Shown: positions 24,901-39,500 of the stretch, piece by piece
How the letters are laid out: every line of letters starts with the position of its first letter
Numbering within the stretch: position 1 is the first letter of the stretch
Source: Rhabdophis nuchalis
Lineage: Eukaryota > Chordata > Lepidosauria > Squamata > Natricidae
NCBI GenBank assembly: GCA_039707465.1
Contig: CM077644.1
Location: 196,203,962-196,267,961 of the forward strand
Length of the DNA stretch: 64,000 nucleotides
Direction of reading: 5' to 3'
Made by a program: the position numbers and the translations under genes
Notes under the pieces: model-generated
The model's input: only the letters and a program-made list of their open reading frames with translations
Database searches by the model: none
Told to the model about the DNA's origin: nothing

Positions 24901-27900
24901 GGATGATTTATAAAAGATGATGTTACATGACTGAGTAAAGAAGGGTAGCTGACAGGTGACTGTTCTTCTTTCTATTAAAAAGCAGAAAAAAAAATTAGCT
25001 TTTTGCCTATGTGGCACAGTGGGCATATTTACATCTATTTATATTGATACATGAGTTTATGGATAAAACTAAATGTGTGCAAATAAATGTTCATTTATAT
25101 ATCTACTACTTGGATTGTGGCCAAAGTGTTACTTACATTTGTCCCTTATCAACGTTTCTGCCTGTGTCAGACTTGCTATATAACAGGGGTGTCAAAGTCA
25201 CGTTATCACAGCATCATCACGTGATGTACTGCGACTTTCCCCCACTTCGCTAAACCAGGCATGGGCGTGGCTAGAGTGTGATGCATCCAGTTTGTGGGCC
25301 ATGAGTTTGACATCCCTGCTATATAAGAATGAATGACAGCAAAAATGCTAATTTTAATTTAAAGTCAGCTTTATCTAAAGAATGGAGCACTTTATTTTGT
25401 TTTCTTCTTTTACTATGGCATATAGGGCATTGTTGATACATTTACCCCAACTCGTTATGAGTCTTCCATTATTATTATGCCTCATTCCCCTGAAAGTTTT
25501 GGTTCAAAGAATGTTATTCAGATCTTCTACCTAATTTGGTAGTCTGTACCACCTATGTTATATCTCAGTTGTTTCCACTCCATTATACATAGTCCTCACT
25601 TAACAATATAATTGGAATTTCCAACTCTAAATTTCACATTAGGCAAAATGTCACTGATGCACTGCTTAAGTGATGAAAGTTCTGGCAGTTCACAATATGC
25701 AACTGCTTGCGTACTTTAATTTGCCTTTTCTCGTATCCTGGGATGTGTCAACCCCTTAAAACTAACATTTTAACACCACGGCAGCCAGGAGATTGCACTT
25801 TGCTGCTAGGAGCCCCAACAGGCAAATTGGACTGTGTGGCAGGCTAAGAATGTTGAAGCCTGGCAGTTGCGGCAGCAGTGGCAAGCCCAGCACCAACAGA
25901 GGCCCCATGCCAAGGAAGAGGAGGAAGTCTGCAAAGATCAGCAAGGGTTGGCAATGGAGGTTTGTGCGTCAATGGAGGGGCGCTTGTGCTTGCACACGAA
26001 ACTCCACTCATGCGAGCACCAGACACTTGTGGAATGGAATTTTATGTGCTCTTGCCTATTGCTCATGTGACTCAGTTTTGAACAGGCTGTGACCTGGTAG
26101 TGGGCTGTTGCCCAGAGGTTGGAGACCTCTGTTCTAGAAGAATACAATTATCCTTATGAAATTAACTATAATTTGAACACTGAAGATGATTGCTTACTAT
26201 AAGATTATAAAAAAATTATTGTGAATATATTTCATAGCTGGTAGACTATAAGATGATGAAAGTGTTTCTTACCATATTTACTTCATTTCTTTTCTCCAGC
26301 AGAAGTCGAAATAGATTAGCTGTTATTTTGTTGTCCTGTACACCTTGCCCTAAACCTCTATTATCATCTTGCATAAGTCGACGATCCATGATAACTTCTA
26401 ACTGGCCTAAAAAAATAAACACTGATTTTATTTCTACACGTTAGCTATTAAACATTTACTGCAATATGTTTCCAGAAACTGTTTTAAATGTCTGAAGCAA
26501 TTATTACAGGATATTTACAAAATAGCAAATTTAGAACTTCCATAAATTAATATTGTTATTAATTGTCAAACTCAAAATAGCAGTCCCAAATACTTGACAC
26601 ATAGAAAAGACTTTTAGATTATAGTGCATGATGCCATTATTAAATAAATTGTGATTTTCATCACAGTCATATCGAAATGTTACTACCATTTCTTACCACT
26701 TTTTAAACTTGCAACACCAAGAGACTGAGCAGAATGAAGGGTCAAGCGAATCTTGCTATCTTGTATATAAGCCATTGTAGACATTGGATAAAAATTTGCT
26801 TGAAGAGGCAATTTACTCATTGTCTGTCTAGGCTGAATCTAAATTAGAAAATGTAACTTCAATGAATGTTGAAAATTTAAATAATACAAATAGAAAAACT
26901 GCTTTTGCGTCACAAAAATAGTAATTGTGAATACTACTTTATATAATTTATAAAAGTATATATTATGTGGATATTTCAATCACATTTTATTAACATGAAG
27001 TATGTCAATAACAAGAATACACTACTTCTTAGGTATTACCAAAATGATTGCTAAATTATTTCTGCAAAATTCAGCCACAAAAACACCAGGCAAAGATGTT
27101 ATTTACATCAGCTGAAGAAACTACATTTTTAATTATATTTTTTTTGAAAGTCTAAACACTATGCCCATAAGCCTATAAAAAATTAAGAGTTTGTAAGAAA
27201 AAGATTAGTTTACTCAATTTGGCACAGCGGGCTACTCGGCCTCAGCAGGGGGTATTACTTGAACCCCTGACACAATTCTTGTTGTTATGCTGGCATCTTA
27301 CATCAAAACTTCCCAAATATTATTTCTCTAGAACAAAGTAATTAATTTTTTCTTCAGATTCACTAAGAAAGAAATATATCTTTTCAATGTTTAAAATAAG
27401 TTGTTAATTTTAAATAAAATGTTATGTCCCAAAATTCAGATTGGATTTTAGGCAATTTATTATATACTGTAATTGCTTTCAACAAAATATGTAAAAGGAA
27501 TGTATGAAAAATTATGTGTACAATATCCATTAATTCATGAGAATTACCTGATATCCATTGAGGTCAGTATAAAATTTGTTATGGCTTTCTGTATCAGATG
27601 AAATTCTCATTGCAATCTCACGATTGTATTCTCCTCTTATGTCCACAATATTGGATATCTCAAGAGACTGACCTTCTAATCCTAAATATAAAAGGTATCT
27701 CATATTACACTGACATGACATTTCATAATAGTGATTAGTTAAACCCATAAACCTAGCAGATATAAGTGTCTCATAATCACCTACTTTGGTAAATTTGGAA
27801 TTAAACAATTCTACTTTTTTATGCCCATAGAGTTCTTCCTGCAGGTTGTAGATTCCTACCATTACCATTTACCACTACCATTGTTGTGTTTTCCATCACT

Positions 27901-30900
27901 GGACACTTTCAAAGAGGGACTGGGCAACCATTTGTCTGAATGGTATAGGGCCATGATGGTGAACCTATAGCACATATACCACAGCTGCCACGTGGAGCCA
28001 TTTGTTAGGGCACCTGTCAGCTCTAGCTGACTTTGGCCTTCTTTTAAGGCCATTTTTCGCCCTCCAGAGACTTCCTTGAAGCCTCCGGACCATGAAAAAC
28101 CGGCCCTACGAGCAAACTGGAAATTCAGGAATGGACTTCCGGTTTGCTCGTAGGGCTGTTTTTTGCTCTCAGGAGCCTTATTGCAAATCAGTGACAGATT
28201 TTAATGATCAATAGCACAGCAAGTCAAACAAACAAATGATAGTCAGACATAATCATCTATTCCAGTGATGGCGAACCTATGGTACGGGTGCCACAGGTGG
28301 CACGCGGAACCATTTTTTAGGGCATGCGAGGCATTGCCCTGTCAGCTCCAGCACGCTTGTGTGCGCTGGCCAGCTGATTTAGGCCTTCTTTTGAGGCTGT
28401 TTTTAGCCCTCTGGAGGCTTCAGGGAAGCTCCTGAAGCCTCTGGAGATAGGGAAGGACGCTGTTTTCACCCTCCCCAGGTTCCTAGGAAGCCTCTGGAGC
28501 CTGGGGAGGGCGAAAAAAGCACGCCAAAAGCAAGGCGCACAGAGCATTATAGGTGTGGCACACCCATGCACGACCCCCCTGCGCTCCCCCCGCTTTTGGC
28601 ACGCAAGCCAAAAATGGTTAGCCATCACTGATCTATTCACTAGGAAAAAAATATGTATTCTTATCTTTAAATAGAACAGAAGAGCTAACAACATTTGTTA
28701 ATTTACCTTACCATGAACTTTATAAAGTCGTACAGTGTGTGTCACGTGGCTGAAAAAAGTAGTAACTTCAGAAAAAATTATCCCATGTGTCACTCGTATG
28801 ATAGGTGGATCAGAAAAAACATAAGGCTGAAATAAAAGAAAAGAAAAGGAATTTGTACCTTCTAGTTTCATGTTTCATGGTCCTGCTTGAAACAGAGAAG
28901 TAAAAGGGGAACTTATCATCACTTCTATTCCAGTTAGTTCCTCCAAATGTTTAAACCAGGTGTCTCCAAACTTAGAAACTTTAAGACTTCAACTCCCACA
29001 ATTCCCCAGCCAGTTTGCCCACAAGTCTTACAGTTGCCAAGTTTGAAGAACCCTGGATTAAACCATTCAAGTATTTTACTATGGAGTAAATACAAAAGTA
29101 TTTCTCCACTTATGAACACAATTGAGCCCAAAGTTTCTGTTGCTAAGGGAAAAGTTTGTTACATGAGTTTTGTCCCATTTTATGACCTTTCTTGTCACAT
29201 TTGTTAAGTGAATCACTGCAGTTGTTAAATTAGCAACACAGCTGTTAAGTGAATCTGGCTTTCCCATTGAATTTGCTTGTCAAGAGGTCACAAAAGATGT
29301 TTACATGACGCCATGACACTGCAACCATAATAAATAAGAACCAGTTGCCAAGTATATCTGAATGCAAATCATGTGACCATAGGGATGTTACAAGGGGAAT
29401 AAGTGTGAAAAAGTGCCATAAGTCACTTTTTTCAGTGCTATTGTAACTTTGAATGGTTACTAAATGAATTGTTATAAGTTGAGGACTGCTTGTATTAAGG
29501 CTGATTTTATTTCGCCATGTCACTGTTCACTAAGAATGAACACTAATCAAGTGAACAATTTCTCTTTTCACCTTTTAGCTCCCTGCTAGCAGATCTCAAT
29601 TTCTAAATGGCAACATGAGAAATCATCCAAAAATTAAATCTTCTGAAATTCTAAATCCAGCCTAAACTAGTTTAGCCTAAACTAATCATATAATGAATGA
29701 GATTATAGTGTATAGTATATAACACATTATTTCATTTAATTTGCCTGATTATCAAAACAAAGAACAGGCAGAGTACTTACATCAGATACACCTGTAACTT
29801 CAGCAACCAGTCAGCAACCCCGTCCTCCTTTAATTAGTCTGGAGGCAGATTTCTCAACATTCTTTTTACCAAGTTGAATTATTTTATTTTTACTAGGAAA
29901 GAGTCGACTTTGATCCCAAGTGAATATATCAACAGTCACTACACTTGTGTCCTACATAAACTCCAAAGGTAAACCTATTGAAAATGTAGTAATATTACCT
30001 TGCTCTCTCCATCTGGCAAGAAGAGATAAGCTCCACTTTTATCTCTGTTACTGGTAGTTCCATACCAAGCAAAGTCCAACTTTACCCGATAATTTTTATT
30101 ATCTTCTTTTGTATTTATTTTCTAAAGGGAAAGCAATTAATGACTTTAATCTTTGTCATAATTCCAGTATCAACAGTATTTTAAAAATAATTTACACTCA
30201 TACCTCAACAAGTCCGGAATTCCCCGAGAACCAGATTTTCATGTAATGGTTCTCTAACATGATCTCATCCAAAGCATTCTGTATCTCTTTAACAGTAAAT
30301 ATTCTGTATGGCTTGACTAACTTCGCTTTATCATTGTGATACAGATTATAATCAGCAAGTGCAGTTTCTGAATTCAATCCCTCCAGAAGCTCATAAACTC
30401 CAAAACCCAAAGGAGGTAATTGAGCCAAGAAAGAGATCTGTTTAAAAAAAAAAAGAAAATGTTACATTTCTGATCTCAATAGCAGATATTCAAACATCAA
30501 AAATATTTCTGGTTCTCAAAACAACCAATAGTTAAGATCTTAAAACCAACACTAAAGATAAGTCAAAAGAAACATCAACAACCTGAACAAATGTTATTCA
30601 GAAGAATTATTTCTTACATTAACTACACTTTTTAGTTTGTTACATCTATCATATAGTAAATACACCATCAGGTAAGCCCAGCTCCTCATGACTACATGGA
30701 CACACTTCATGATGAAGCTATGGAAGTGGCACTGCCTTATTTGAAAATTTGTTTTAAAAAATGTAGTCTCCTCACCAACCCCCCACACAAGGATTTTGTG
30801 GCCATTTCTGAAATTTATGCTTAGTTTTCAAGCCTAAGTAGTATTTTGTCACAGATATCACTAAAATGTTTATTTCCTATTTTAAGAATTATACAGGTAA

Positions 30901-33498
30901 AATAAGATGGTATAATGAAAATGATAAATGCATTTGGTCAAAAGGAAACAAACTCAAAATCTTATACTTAATAATTTAAACTATATGTTTCAGCCCCATA
31001 TTGTATGCTTCAAGTAGACATCTTACTTGCTTTATATAACCCATTACATGACATAATAGGTACAAAGCATATAGTACCAGTAGGTATGAACATCTGATTG
31101 TCTTAAAGTACTTAACTAATAATTTAATCAAAGTGAAATTAAAGTTATTTTCTCCTACCACGAAACAGAAAGAGAAGTTATTTGTATACTTTTATATAAA
31201 ACATCTAGTTAAAATATCTGCACCAACGAATCTGTATTCTGATCATCTTACCAAATTCAAATTTAAAGTGTTGAAATGGGGGGGGGGGGATCTATCAGCT
31301 TATCAATAGTGTTTTTAAAATTGCAATCCCACATTGAGTTTTTAATTTGAGAATAGATTCATTAATCCCAGTAAGTTTTATTTCTAAGTAAAGGTTCTTT
31401 GGATTTAACTGTAAAAGTTCCAGAACTTTCAGGGCCTCAGAATGGAGGCCCTAAGGGAGAATTTCTTTTTTTTTTGTATTTGGATTTTTTAAAAGACAAT
31501 CCAGAAGACACTCTTTATCAACATTAATAAATTATTGACTGAAATTTAGTATTTTTTATAGTTTTCAATTAGTAGGATATTTTCCAAAATTCAGTTTGTT
31601 TTAGAACATGTAGACATATGTATTAAATTACTTGCCTGGTATGCATCATGTGATATTTTAGATGTTCCATCCCATACTGCACTTAGTTGGACCACAACTG
31701 CTTTTCCAGATGGAGAGAGTACTTTAACTTTAGGTGTGTTCACATAGAGTGAAACTACTGATGAACGTTCTTGTTCCACAGGATTATAAATCAAAAGGTG
31801 CCTGGAAGAAAATTGATGAACCTTGTAATTTGGTCAAATAATTCTGCTTTACTAAAAATAAATTCCACAGATAAACAAGAAATCATTAGAAATTGGATCA
31901 ATTATATTCATGACTGGGTTCATGACTGGACTAAGCCATAATTTATTTTATGTATAGTTTGAACAAGCCCGACATTAATCAGATTCAGTCTTATAGAGAA
32001 ATAAAGCAATCATCAATTGTTTGGACAATTCATGACTTCTCTTCACCACTTTTATCTCTTCTATGCACTTGTATTGATTGCATAAAGGGTTGGGGAAAGC
32101 ACCTAAAGTATAAAAAAATGGGTTCTTGTTACTATATATTGCTAAACAGCAACTGAGAGCCAGTTTGGTGTACACTGTAGTGGTTAAAAAATCTGGCTAG
32201 AAATCAGGAGAGTGTAAATTCTAGTTTTGTCTTTGGCAAAAAATCAGCTGGTTGACCTTGGGCCAGTCATTTTCTCTCAGTCCTAGCAATGATGCAATGA
32301 CATAAGGCAACCTCTCTGAAAAACCTTGCCAAGAAAACTGTAGGACTTGTCCAGAGAGTGTCTAAGAATCAGACACAACAGAACAGAAGAACAACAGAAG
32401 AAAGCGACTGCATCAACAGTTTCAAATGATTATTTATTGTCCAAAAATAATCTTCACTTTACTTATTGTTCCATTTGCCTATATGAAATAAATATAGCTT
32501 ATGACGTATGAACCCAGCCTGTTTTTAATCTTAAAAAGCATAGTTTTATATATTTTGAGGATATATAAATAAGTCCCTGATCAAGGTGAATTAGTACAGG
32601 TAATCCTTGACTGACAACCATACTTAGGCCTGCAAATTATGGTTGTAAGCCATGATGGCCAACAGAGCAGATACATAACCCACCCAAATTTATATCTTTT
32701 TTCTTTGACAGTTGTTAAGCAAACACTGTGGTTGTTAAGCAAGCCAGAAATAAGCACCAAAAACATCACAAATTGGGTCACATAACAGTGGGACACTGCA
32801 AATGGCTCTAAATGAGGACCAGTTGCCGACCATCCAAAATGTGGTTGTGTGATCATGGGGGTGAGATAGCCATTGGAAATTCAGAGCTAGGTATTAAATA
32901 GCTTTTATTTGGGTGGGGGAGACATTGTAACTTTGAATAAGTGACCAGTCATAAATTGAGGACTGTGTAATCCTGTTGTAGGATATATTCAATGGATTTA
33001 TATAACACCCGCTTAAATAATTACAATGCATAAATGTACCATTATTTTAAAAAAATGAAATAAATTCATAGCACAGTATTGGATGAAATTAAGCTTCTTC
33101 CAAAGTAAACATCCTCCAATGAAGGAAACTCGCCAGATTCAACCCATTGTTTAGCAGCTTGCTGACTTGACAGCATTCAGATATATTGCGGCTAAAACTT
33201 AAATTCTGGGGATTATCCAAATTGAACTAACTAATCTGGTGAATCTAAAGATAGCTACAGAAATGCTATTGCACTTTTAAAACCACAATTAATATATCAA
33301 TGGACATGAAACTCTAAACTTAACTCTATATTTATACAAATTAACAGAAAAAATAGTTTTATTATTAGAATAGTATATCTAGACATGGCATTTCTGGCAC
33401 AATTCTCATCTTGTTATCATGTTCCACAATTGGTTTCATTACAGAAATACTTCCTCTGTAAATTTGTACAAGTGCCAGCTGCAAAGGTCAAAATAAAT

Positions 33499-33531
<33 letters not shown>

Positions 33532-36500
33532 TCTATACTTACAGAAAACAAAAAAATAAAAGCAAAACTAAGCTTTAAGAGTAAGGTACATTCCACAAAA
33601 TTGATATACCTATAAAATCAATCTGGCCATATCAGAAAGAAAACATCTGCTTTGATGTGTACTCTTCTGAAATACCTCCAGAAAAATAAAGTGTGACGTT
33701 ATATAATAGTGTGAAAATAGATGGATGGATGGATGGATGGATGGACAGACAGACAATGTATTTACTAGCAATATAGCTCCAAGTAGCATTTAATTGCGAT
33801 TGAACCTGTATCACAAATCTTCTATCAATGTCTAGAAGTACACATTTTGTTATGAACCAAGACAACAAAATAATACAAAGATTTACAAAGAGATCATTCA
33901 AGCAGATTTTCTGTCCTGTGATTTGCCTATGTAAATGTTTTACACCAGAGTAGCTAATATAAGTTCCATGGATGCTAGTGTAATTAGGCACTGCAAGATA
34001 ATTAAGTCCAACTATTAAGATTGTTTATACTGTACTATTATTTACTAAAGTAGATAAGGACATTCATATAATATTAAATCCAGTATCAAATATAGTTGAA
34101 TGTTGGGAAATTCAGGAAGAAGAATGTAATATCTTTAAAATCAAATCAGAAGAGTACTATTAAGTTAACATTCTATTTTATATGGTAGCTTATAATAGGA
34201 ATGTTACTGGCCATTATCAGAATAGAATGCTGGAATCCATAAAGACTTTTATTATACAGTTACATACCTTTTCATTCTCAAATAAAGATTAATTCCATTT
34301 GCTGATTTAAAACTGTAATTCATATCCCTACTGATTACATGAACCCAGATATATTCTAGTACCTTGTCACTGATGCAAACTGGAATGTATATATTTCTAT
34401 ATCTAAGAGACATGCAATCTATATGCTAATATATAGATAATCTGCATAAGACACAAATTGAGGAGATGGGAAAACTTTCAAGCTGACTAATAATGATGCA
34501 GAAAAATAAGAGCAATATAAATAATCCTTGACTTACAACTGCAATTGGAACTGAAATTTTGGTCATAAGTCATGATGGCTGGAAGTGAAGGCACCCAAGT
34601 GACCAGATCTGATTTTATGACTGTTTTTTAAGTAGTCGTTAAGAAAATCATTCTCCCAATTGTCAAAAAATACTGAAAATGTCGCAAACTTTGGTCATGC
34701 GACTGCAAGTAGCTACAGTCAGTCTTAAATGTGAGCTGGATGTCAAATACCTGAAATGTGATCATGTGGCCATGCTGGAGGGGGGCAGCATGCAGCATTT
34801 TATGATGGAAAGCACATTTCCTGAGGCTGTTGTAACTCTGAACAGTCATTAAAGGACTGGTCATAAGCTGAGGACGAATTGTATAATATTCTATTTTGAA
34901 CAGAACCACCAAGAAAAATGTCACTAAATTAATTTATGACACGTGAACATAAGTTAACTGGGGGGGGAGGGGGATCTAATTTATCATGGAGAGAAATGTT
35001 TTGGGGAGCAGAGAAAAGTTAAAAGCTAAGAATAAAGTTGACTCAGCCTTCCATCCTTCCGAGGTGGGTAAAATGAGGACCTAGATTGTTGGGGGCAATA
35101 TGCTGACTCTGTAAACAGCTTAGAGAGGGCTGTAAAGTACTGTGAAGCAGTATATAAGTAAGTGTTACTGCTACAAGCAGAAATAATACATCTTTTTAGT
35201 ACTCTGTTTCCCTGAAAATAAGACCTTCCTGGATAATAAGCCCAATTGGGATTTTAAGTGCATGCACTACAATAAGCCCTCCCCCTGAAAATTAGCCCTC
35301 CCCGAAAATATTGCAACACAGCAGCAGCCATGAGGTGACCACGCTCACCACCTCCTGCACTTCAAAAATAATAAGACCTCCCTGAAAATAAGGCCAAGCA
35401 CTTATTTTGGGGTTAAAAGAAAATAAGACCCTGTCTTATTTTTGAGGAAACACGTAGTCTTCAAATGTATGTTTGCAATTTTGGAAAATAATATAATATC
35501 ACAAGTTTTCTATACAGAGATTCCAGTTAATAAGTTTGCATTTCAGATACACAACAGTATGCACACTGTAGCTATGACTAACACAAAATCTATTGTATTG
35601 TTTTAGAGCATGTATATATTATGTCATCTATAATATCATAGTTTCAATAATCAAAGCATCACATTTTAATAACAAAGCATCATGCTCACAACAGATGCTA
35701 CTCATTCTGTGTAGCACAGAACACCACTCATGTGGAAGACAGTGACCAGATAGAACTCATCACAAATGAATTAAAAAATAAAAAATAATAAAAAATAAAA
35801 AATAAAAAATCCTGAAGCATAGTGGCAGGTTTATTGAAGGAAGTTTTTCCCCATTTAAATTCCTGGAGAACTTGGAAAAACTGAACAACTACCTCTGTTT
35901 TAGAGGCAATAGGCAGCTACGCTGCTCTCACCATTCAGAGCACTTCTTTGTGGCACTGGCCTCTGGGTTTATGCTGGAATTGATTCTTCCTTCAAAAATT
36001 TAAAATTGTTCTCCTGTTTCGATCAGCCAGAAAGACCCTGAAGAAAAAAATTTCCAGTCAGAACATTTTTTTTCCTAGAATTAGAAGTGTGGCTTGGCCT
36101 GTTCCAGCATTAAAGTGCTCTCCAAAATTTCAATCAAATTACGTTTTATTCTTACTGCCACTTTGGCAAGGGGGAAAAAAAGTTAAAGTTAAAAAAATCT
36201 ACCTTGGTATGTTCCTAAGCAATGAGATGGTGCACTGAAATTTTCATTTGCAAAAATACCACTTCCCTTTATGAACTTTCAGGAAGTCTACAAAAATCTG
36301 GTGGAGCTATTGCATTGATTGCATGCTAAGAAAAACAAGAGATGCTTTAAAAAAATACCCTAAGTAATTTCCCAGAAACAGACAACTGCAAGCATTAACC
36401 TTTACAAAGAAAATGAATTACTTACCTCTAGTATCAAAGATACGTCCATGAAAAATTCATACCAATATGCCTAAACATTATGTCATTCAACTTTTTTTAA

Positions 36501-39500
36501 CTGGGAAAACTAAACTGCATCAAACGCGCATTGCAGCATAACTGAATGCAAAACCCTCAATGCTAAAACATAATCTCTTCAAAAAGCATTTATATATAAC
36601 TGGTAGGTGAGCAAGATCTTCAAAGAGAGAGAGTTTGCTTCCTTTCTCCTGATAAACAGGAGAAACAATTAGCAAAATCCACAAATAAAAATAAAAATAT
36701 ATGAATTATTTCACAAATTATAGTACCACCCATAAATGGTACCGAAAAAAATTAAGGTCATAATGCAGCCTGGAACCCTAAATAAATAATTGCTGTCTGT
36801 AAAAATAATATCTAAACCCTAAATGATTGAAGACATATTTGAAAAAGTCAACAAGAGAACGTTGGGAAAAAAACCTCAAAAAAGAAAAAAGAAGAATGGC
36901 TTCAACAAAATTGAGCATCTTTTTGAATCTTGCAGTTCAATCAAAAGCACATAGTAAAATTTTACCTTCAACTTACAAATGACCTCTGAACCTTGAACTT
37001 TATAAGTGCATACAATATATTTTCTATTTTTTAAAAATTCCCAGTACAGGTAGTCTTCGACTTATAAGAGTTCATTTAGTGACTGTTCGAAGTTACAACG
37101 GCACTGGAAAAAGTAATTTATGACCCTTTTTCACACTTACAACCATTGCAGCATCCCCATGGTCACGTGATTTTACATTCAGACGCTTGACAACTGGTTC
37201 ATATGTACAATGGTTGCAGTATCCTGGAATCACGTAATCAACTTTTGCAACCTTCTGACAAGCAAAGTCAATGGGGAAGTCAGATTCACTTAACAACCGT
37301 GATACTAATTTAACAACTACAGTGATTTACTTAACAACTATGGCAAGTAAAATCATAAAATGAGCCAAAACTCACTTAACAAATTTCTCACTTAGCAACA
37401 TAAATTCTGGGCATAATTGGGATAATAAGTTGAGAACTACCTGTACTATTTTTGCCAATAAAGTCAAAACACTTGTAATAAAAAAAATATTACAGTATTA
37501 CAGTAATATTCACCTTAAATAAAGACATCACAGATCATTTGTTCAACAAATGTACAAACAAGTGTATGCCAGAGCTAGTTTTTCTTTGGTTACAGTGCAA
37601 TTGGTATCTTTTTCGTTTTTATTGTACCTAAAACTATTTGCTGTCACTTCTGCTATTTATATCTGAACTACACTGGAAGAAAAAATACATCCAAGTATGT
37701 TTACCTCTGGGACCCAACTAGATGTATGGTTCTCATTATTGTGCCTGCAGCCCTCCACTTTGGTCCCTTTTCAGCTTCATGCCCTCTTGTCTGTGTCTTG
37801 AGCTATATGGTTCTGTGAATGGACAACCCTCCCCCAATGCAAAGCAACTACCATACCCAGAACAATATTGTCAAAATGTGTCCACTGCCAATACAAGTTG
37901 GGAATGCTATAATAGAAGTATTATATAAATATGCACAGCAAGTTACACACATTTTCCATTGCACTGAGCCATAAGCTTTGAGCAATATTAGCAGAAGCAA
38001 GTATTTTTAAATCTCTGCTTTCATCCATCGCAACGAGTCAGATGACATATACATTAGATGATAACCATAATAATAGAAATAACAACAATAGAATGTGAGC
38101 AAGGTTTCAAGGAATTAACTCCTACAATTCTATTCTCATTACTTGTGGCCTTAGGAATTTACCATATTTTTCAGACTATAAGATGCACCTTTTTTCCTCT
38201 AAAAAGAGGCTGAAAATCTGGGCACCGAATAAAGCATTTTTTGCCTTCTGAAGCCCCGCCCCCTTCACCAAAATGGCCATGCATAACTTTATAGAGGCTT
38301 TCAGAGAGCTTCTGGGAGCTGGGGAGGGCAGAAATGAGCAAAAATGGGCCGTCGGCTTATTTATGACTGATATAAAGCTTTGTGAACATGCTACAAGTTG
38401 ATGTCCAATGCTCTGACTGCATTACTTGCTTTTCACATGAGCAGAAAAAAGCGAACAAACTGTAGACAGTTCTTTTGTGGTTTTGTTACCCAAAACTACT
38501 TGCAGAAAGAGAAATGCAATGCACATCAGAATACAGCTCATATTTTGGTTTATCATATTGTATCAATTGGCTAAGAAAGACACTTGTAGCCTTTTTCATT
38601 TCATGTTGCTACTGTTTCTTCATAACATCAATTGAAACTTAACATAAAACCAGTAATATCAAACAGATTTTCTGAAACACTATAATAATCAATCTTTAAA
38701 TTTAAATATTAAATTAAAAAATAAAATCAATAGAAAAGTTAAGATTTAAAGATTGTTTTAAAAAGTCAGACAAATTAGATATATATTTATTATTTAGTAT
38801 TGTCTGAATGTTTTTAACATTTTTTTGTCCTAATGACCTCAGAACGTGCCTTTATTACTCTCTCATATTTTATTACCAATATGTTTGTGTTATAATTATT
38901 TTTCTTAGCATTTCCTTTGTTTTGCTTTATACAAGTAGTTGTTCAAATGCAAAAATGAATTGTGTTACATTGTATTATTATAATCAATTAATGGGCTGCC
39001 AAAGCAAGATACATTAAAGTACACACTTTTATAATTAAAATAAAATGTTCAATGGTGACAGTGTGCAAATGAAAAGAATTATTTTTACTGGAAAAGAGAA
39101 TGGAAATCCACTAGTCTTTTTTTCTGTTCACAGTCTCCAATGAAATTGCATATTCTCTTGGAAAGTGTCCAATTCCCCAGAAGCAAAAATTGCACATCTT
39201 ACTATGATGACAGTGTGTTTTTGTAGAATTCTGCTTTATAGAACTGTAGACGTAACTCAAATTATTTTTATGAATCTAAGCATTTATTTATTCAAGAAGC
39301 ATTATTTCATAGTCAGGTTTTTTATTAATGACAGTTAACCTAACCATTTATAATAGAAATTGGTCTACTGATAAATAAAAGTAACATCTGTGCAAGTAAT
39401 CTGGGTTGGGGCGCATGCTAGGAGGGGCAAATGCTGGAAATGGATAAACTAGAGCAAATGGTTTGTGCTGAATAATGATGCTTTCCCATTCATACATACA

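Noticed and set aside
36203..36237. 35-bp segment with AG acceptor and GT donor in correct phase for the missing MAN2A1 exon
   Set aside because: Its translation does not resemble the protein, whereas 39561-39628 matches in sequence, phase and expected length.
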